Shown here piece by piece: positions 59,934 to 64,000 of a stretch of DNA of 64,000 bases. Position numbers and translations under genes: made by a program. The DNA comes from JADJWR01 sp963847675 (GTDB lineage: Bacteria; Pseudomonadota; Gammaproteobacteria; Burkholderiales; Burkholderiaceae_F). The stretch covers positions 1-64,000 of the forward strand of contig CAWKAP010000010.1 in assembly GCA_963847675.1 (NCBI GenBank), in the 5' to 3' direction. Every line of letters begins with the position of its first letter. Within the stretch, counting starts at the first letter, position 1. A model generated the notes under the pieces. It was given only the letters and a program-made list of their open reading frames with translations, was not told the origin of the DNA and did no database searches.

Positions 59934-61075
59934 AGACCCTGCGCCGCTACCTGATGCGCGAGCTGGTGCGGTCCACCGGCTTCATCCTGTTCGCGCTGCT
60001 GGCGCTGTTCGCCTTCTTCGACCTCCTGGCGCAGATCGACGACCTGCGTCCCGGCGGCTACACGCTGCCCGCGGCGCTGGCCTACGTCGCGCTGGCGTTG
60101 CCGTCGCGCACTTACGAGCTGATGCCGATTGCGGCGCTGATCGGCGCGATCTTTGCACTGTCGCAGCTGGCGTCGAACTCGGAGTTCACGATCATGCGCG
60201 TGTCGGGGATGAGCACGCGCGCTCTGGCGCTGGCGGTGGTCCGGGTCGGACTCGTCTTCGTCGCGCTGACCTATGCCTTCGGCGAACTGGTTGCGCCGGT
60301 GTCCGAGCGCAAGGCGCAGGAGATCCGCGCCGAGACGCGTGGCCAGGGCGTGATCGGCAGCAAGCTGCGCTCGGGCGTGTGGGTGCGCGACGCGGTCCGC
60401 GATGAGAGCGGCGCAGTACAGCGCTGGCGTTTCATCAACGTCGGGGTCGTACGGGCGGACGGCACTTCGATCAACTGGAAGATCTTCGAGTTCGATCGCG
60501 ACTTCCGGCTGCTGTCGATCGGGACGGCGACCGAGGGGCGCTTCATGCCGCACGACGGCGCGCCGAGCTGGCAGCTCTCCAACGTGATCGAAACGCGTCT
60601 GCCGGTCGTGGCCGCGGCCGACACGCGGCCGACTGACCTGCGTACCGAGATCGTGCGCACGAAGGAACGACGCTGGGAGTCGGCGCTGACGCCGGACATC
60701 TTCGGCGTACTGCTGGTGCAGCCGGAGCGGATGGCGGCGGTGGAACTTGTGCGCTACATCGCGCACCTGGAGGACAACCGGCAGCAGACCGGGCCGTACG
60801 AGATCGCGCTGTGGAACAAGGTCTTTTATCCGCTGGCGATCGTCGTGATGATGATGCTCGCGCTGCCCTTTGCCTACCTGCACGTGCGTCGGGGCAGCGT
60901 CAGCCTGAAGATCTTCGCCGGTGTCATGATCGGCGTGCTGTTCTACATGCTGAACAAGCTGTTCGCGCACGTGGGCGTGCTGCAGATCTGGCCGCCGGTG
61001 GTGATCGCCGCGCTGCCCAGCCTGGTCGTCCTGGCCGTGGCGCTCGGCGCGCTGTACTGGATCGAGCGCCGATAG
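59930..61075 (+). CDS. lptG: LPS export ABC permease LptG
   Basis: 381 residues. RRYLMRELVRSTGFILFALLALFAFFDLLAQ starts the first block, MPIAALIGAIFALSQLASNSEFTIMRVSGMS the coupling helix region, and LPFAYLHVRRGSVSLKIFAGVMIGVLFYMLNKLFAHVG the last block. Partner of LptF. Translationally coupled. Confidence 0.95.
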   Translation: MKTLRRYLMRELVRSTGFILFALLALFAFFDLLAQIDDLRPGGYTLPAALAYVALALPSRTYELMPIAALIGAIFALSQLASNSEFTIMRVSGMSTRALALAVVRVGLVFVALTYAFGELVAPVSERKAQEIRAETRGQGVIGSKLRSGVWVRDAVRDESGAVQRWRFINVGVVRADGTSINWKIFEFDRDFRLLSIGTATEGRFMPHDGAPSWQLSNVIETRLPVVAAADTRPTDLRTEIVRTKERRWESALTPDIFGVLLVQPERMAAVELVRYIAHLEDNRQQTGPYEIALWNKVFYPLAIVVMMMLALPFAYLHVRRGSVSLKIFAGVMIGVLFYMLNKLFAHVGVLQIWPPVVIAALPSLVVLAVALGALYWIERR

Positions 61076-61080
61076 GGTGG

Positions 61081-61127
61081 CGCGTCATGTGTACGCGCGC
61101 CTGCGGCGCGCACGTGCACATGACGCG
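61081..61127. repeat. Imperfect inverted repeat after lptG
   Basis: CGCGTCATGTG (61081-61091) is mirrored by CACATGACGCG (61117-61127), and the inner parts (GCGCGCC/GGCGCGC) also pair. A second short hairpin, GGCCGCC-TTCG-GGCGGCC, follows at 61142-61159. They lie between convergent lptG and terC and probably terminate or protect both messages, though no T-tract is present. Confidence 0.55.
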
Positions 61128-61236
61128 AAGGACAGTCAGCGGGCCGCCTTCGGGCGGCCGGGCGGCGGCCCGAAGGCAAGAGCCACGAAGGAGGCGCTGC
61201 TGCCGGCCTGCGGCTCCCGTGCCCGCCGGATGCTCG

Positions 61237-62249
61237 TCAGTCGCTTTCGGCGCCCTGGGGAGGAGGCTTCTTGGCCCTGAACGGATAGGCGCCGCCGCCT
61301 TTGCCGCTCGCCGGGATGCGCAGCGACAGCAGCATCGTCGCCACCAGCACGGCCGCCGTGACGGCCAGCGAGAGGGCGACCGGGATCTTGTACCACGTCG
61401 ACCAGCAGCATCTTGGCGCCGATGAACACCAGCACGATCGCCAGCCCGTAGGAGAGCAGGTGGAAGCGCTCGTGCATGCCGGCGAGCAGGAAGTACATCG
61501 CCCGCAGGCCGAGGATGGCAAACACGTTCGAAGTCAGCACGATGAACGGGTCGGTGGTGATCGCGAAGATCGCCGGTATCGAGTCGACCGCGAAGATCAC
61601 ATCGACGACGCCGATCAGCAGGATCACGACCAGCAGCGGCGTGGCCATCTTCACGCCGTCGACCTCCGTGAAGAACTTCTCGCCGTCGTAGGCCGGCGCG
61701 ATCCTGACGTGGCCGCGGATCCACTTCAGCGCCGGATTGCCTTCGAGGTCGGGCTCCTGCCCGGCGGCCCACCACATCTTGACGCCGGTGAAGACGAGAA
61801 ACGCGCCGAACAGGTACAGGACCCAGTGGAACTGCGCGATCAGCCAGGCGCCGACCAGGATCATCACCGCGCGCAGCAGCAGCGCGCCGAGGATGCCGAT
61901 CATCAGCACGCGCTTCTGGAATTCGGCCGGCACGCCGAAGTAGGTGAACAGCATCAGGAATACGAAGATGTTGTCCACCGCCAGCGCCTTTTCGATCAGG
62001 TAGCCGGTGATGAACTCCAGCGCCTTGGTATCCGCGGTGGCGCTGCCGTCCGGCCCTGCCCAGGTGCCACCACAGCCAGCCGACGAAGACGAACGAGACG
62101 GCGACCCAGACCAGCGACCAGATCGCCGCCTCCTTCATCGAAACGCGGTGCGCGCCCTGTTTGTTCAGGGCGAAGAAATCGACCAGCAGGGCGATCAGGA
62201 CAAAGGCCGCGAACAGCGACCACGCAAGCGGCGTGCCGATGCCGACCAT
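61237..62249 (-). CDS. TerC/Alx family integral membrane protein (two frame breaks)
   Basis: 336 residues if repaired, with about nine helices. Markers are LIALLVDFFALNKQGAHRVS, the conserved DNIFVFLMLFTYFGVP and DVIFAVDSIPAIFAIT, which carry the family's acidic metal-site residues. Members such as Alx export or sense manganese. The frame breaks near 62058-62060 (extra G before the GPDGSATADTK segment) and near 61397 (extra G before WYKIPVALSLAV). ATG 62249 has GGGAG upstream. A yybP-ykoY riboswitch lies in the leader. Confidence 0.9.
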
Positions 62250-62307
62250 GGTGAACTCCCGGGTGATACGGTCCCGGCGCGGACCATGGTGCTCATTCGG
62301 TTTGCCG

Positions 62308-62445
62308 TCTGGTCTTGCCGACCGATGCCTTTGCGGCATCGGCCTGCGGCGCCGGGCAGGAAAGGCTCGCGCCGAGTCCTTCTTGTCCGTATTGACGGCG
62401 CCGCAGTCAGCCCGGCGCACTGCACCGGACGGCTACTCCCCATCG
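62308..62445 (-). ncRNA. yybP-ykoY manganese riboswitch in the terC leader
   Basis: Reading the minus strand, GGGGAGUAGCC (62441-62431) is the hallmark 5' block of this class. It is followed by helices, by CGUCAAUACG and, at the 3' side, GGUCGGCAAGACC (62323-62311). The terC start is 60 bases further on. Mn2+ binding should raise expression of the transporter. The remaining bases up to 62661 contain nothing I can identify. Confidence 0.82.
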
Positions 62446-62661
62446 GAGGCGCTGCATTAGATCAGCCGGGCGGCGGCCCGGGCACCCGGGCTAACCCGCA
62501 TCTGGCGCCGGGCGATACGATCGCGGGTCCGCTCGACCGGACCGCCGTCCAAGGACGCCCCTGACGAAGATGAACGAGACCTGCCAGCAATCGGAGAGAC
62601 CCCGTGATCGCCGCCATAGCGGCAACCGTGCCATCAGCGGTCAGATCGGTGCAGCGGAGGG

Positions 62662-63750
62662 ATGATGAGCGAAACGATGACTCCTGATGTGAGCGTTGCC
62701 CCGGCGGCGCTGCGCGCCGTTGTGCGCGCGATCGTCGAGTGCGGCGGATCGAGCGAGCGCGAGGCACGGCTGGTCGCCGATCAGCTGGTCGAGGCCAACC
62801 TGACCGGGCATGACTCGCACGGCGTCGGCATGCTGCCGCGCTACGTCGAGGCACTCGCCGAAGGCGGCCTGCGCGTCAACCAGCAGCTGCGCGTGATCAC
62901 CGATGCCGGACCGCTGCTGATGCTCGACGGCAACGCCGGCTATGGCCAGGTGATGGCTTTCGATGCGATGGCGCTCGGCATCGAGCGAGCCGCCGTGCAC
63001 GGCGTGGCGGTCGTTGGCCTGGCCAACAGCCACCACATCGGCCGCGTCGGTCACTGGGCCGAGCAGTGCGTCGCCGCAGGTCTCGTGTCGATCCACTTCG
63101 CCAACGTGATCAGCAAACCGGTGGTCGCTCCGTTCGGCGGCCGCGATGCGCGCTTCGTGACCAACCCGTTCTGCGTCGGCATTCCGATGTCCGACGGCGA
63201 ACCGATCCTGCTCGACTTCGCCACCAGCCGCATCGCGATGGGCAAGGTGCGGGTCGCGCTGAACAAAGGGGAACAGGTCAAGCCCGACACGCTTCTCGAT
63301 GCGCAGGGTGAGCCGACCACCGATCCCCGTGCGTTGTTCGATGAGCCGAGCGGCGCGATCCTGGCGTTCGGCGAACACAAGGGCTACGGCATGGCGGTCG
63401 TGTGCGAGATCCTCGGCGGCGCACTGGCCGGCGGCGCGACGCTGCACGGGCGGCCGACCGAACGCGCGATCATCAACAACATGCTGACCTTCATCGTCGA
63501 TCCGCAGCGCATGGGCACCGCCGAGCGCCTGGCGCGCGAGGCGATGGCGTTTGCCGAGTGGGTGCGCGCCTCGCCGCCGACGGCCGGTGTCGATCACGTG
63601 AGGCTGGCCGGCGAACCCGAGCGTGAATTCCGCCGCGCCCGCGCAACGGCCGTTCCGATCGATGCAACGACCTGGCGACAGATCCTCGATGCGGGTGCGA
63701 GTCTCGGCATCGAGCGTGCGGCGATCGAAAGGCTCGCGCAGCCGCGCTGA
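62662..63750 (+). CDS. Malate/L-lactate/ureidoglycolate dehydrogenase family (Ldh_2)
   Basis: 362 residues. ADQLVEANLTGHDSHGVGMLPRYVEAL contains the catalytic His, VGLANSHHIGRVGHW and FVTNPFCVGIPMSD bind NAD and substrate, and GEHKGYGMAVVCEILGGAL is conserved. It oxidises a 2-hydroxyacid with NAD(P); the exact substrate is not clear. GGAGGG precedes ATG 62662; ATG 62665 is equally possible. Confidence 0.92.
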   Translation: MMSETMTPDVSVAPAALRAVVRAIVECGGSSEREARLVADQLVEANLTGHDSHGVGMLPRYVEALAEGGLRVNQQLRVITDAGPLLMLDGNAGYGQVMAFDAMALGIERAAVHGVAVVGLANSHHIGRVGHWAEQCVAAGLVSIHFANVISKPVVAPFGGRDARFVTNPFCVGIPMSDGEPILLDFATSRIAMGKVRVALNKGEQVKPDTLLDAQGEPTTDPRALFDEPSGAILAFGEHKGYGMAVVCEILGGALAGGATLHGRPTERAIINNMLTFIVDPQRMGTAERLAREAMAFAEWVRASPPTAGVDHVRLAGEPEREFRRARATAVPIDATTWRQILDAGASLGIERAAIERLAQPR

Positions 63751-63819
63751 CGGCAAGGTGACTCGGCGCTGCTCGACTGCGTGGCGCGCCCAACCGTCGG
63801 GCGATCGCCGCCGAGCAGC

Positions 63820-64000
63820 TCAGGCGGGCGCGGGCGCGATGTAGCCGTAGAGCAGTGCCAGCGCCGCGGACACGATGGCGATGAAAGTCAGCGCCATGCC
63901 GGCAACGCGGAACCGGTAATCCTCGCGTACCTGGCTGACGCCATAGGCGTGGCTGATGCGGCCCGCCGTCAGCGCGAGGCACAGCGCGTGGATCAGCGGC
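63820..64000 (-). CDS. MAPEG family membrane protein (5' end outside window)
   Basis: The last 59 codons of a gene entering from the right edge. PLIHALCLALTAGRISHAYGVSQ and YRFRVAGMALTFIAIVSAALALLYGY match the C-terminal helices of MAPEG proteins of the YecN kind. Function in bacteria is uncertain; glutathione-related or eicosanoid-like chemistry is known for eukaryotic relatives. Confidence 0.8.
   Translation of the reverse strand, partial: PLIHALCLALTAGRISHAYGVSQVREDYRFRVAGMALTFIAIVSAALALLYGYIAPAPA

Overview
The window is one continuous stretch of a GC-rich chromosome (high-60s percent GC by eye) from a betaproteobacterium, probably Burkholderiales or a close relative. The evidence is the gene order lptG-lptF / pepA-holC-hypothetical-valS, a Bug-type tctCBA transporter, a complete cbb3 oxidase locus with an Fnr/Anr regulator, hemN, and GlnRS. 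I see no tRNA, rRNA, CRISPR array, insertion sequence or phage gene. About ten single-base frame breaks occur in otherwise intact genes, including essential ones, so the assembly probably carries indel errors.

Layout. 1-2.0 kb: glnS, cut by the left edge. 2.2-2.7 kb: a secreted DUF302 protein. 2.8-8.7 kb (minus): an eight-gene operon of peroxiredoxin, DUF547, an unknown protein, two glycosyltransferases of the TIGR04283 and TIGR04282 'arsenosugar-associated' families, DUF3047, a SelD-N-terminus-like flavoprotein and DUF1499. 8.8-13.2 kb: sigF-nrsF (minus) diverging from a bufferin operon (bufA precursor, bufB/DUF692, bufC/DUF2063, DoxX) that ends in a reduced ECF sigma factor. 13.3-19.6 kb (minus): an FAD oxidoreductase, a VTT-flavoprotein fusion, a metallophosphoesterase, ArsS-like radical SAM protein, then a zinc-finger anti-sigma and its ECF sigma. 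19.7-23.6 kb: a beta-hydroxyacid dehydrogenase, an AhpD-like protein, a YiiX-like hydrolase, a second sigma/anti-sigma pair and a small exported protein. 23.7-33.9 kb: a Cys-rich miniprotein, a gamma-glutamyltransferase, tctABC, a GNAT acetyltransferase, a PLP enzyme, acylphosphatase, a CoA transferase, DUF4442 and ugpQ. 34.0-43.3 kb: ccoIS-ccoNOQP-ccoGH and fnr. 43.6-50.6 kb: hemN, a SafE-like protein, menA-like, alaS, tusA. 50.7-61.1 kb: cytochrome c, yceH, a mutarotase, valS, holC, pepA, lptFG. 61.2-64 kb: a TerC protein behind a yybP-ykoY manganese riboswitch, a malate/lactate dehydrogenase and a partial MAPEG protein.

Two regulatory circuits stand out. First, sigF and bufA are driven divergently by near-identical sigma-F promoters (GTAAC[C/G]-N16-CGAA), a copper-bufferin module. 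Second, a different motif, GTAAG-N16-CGACT, appears exactly upstream of the eight-gene operon, of arsS and of the second ECF sigma gene, with near matches before the VTT-flavoprotein and a small exported protein. This ties genes spread over 20 kb into one predicted ECF regulon built around ArsS, the two glycosyltransferases and several unknown envelope proteins, with no arsM or arsR in view. This regulon is the best candidate here for an undescribed system.
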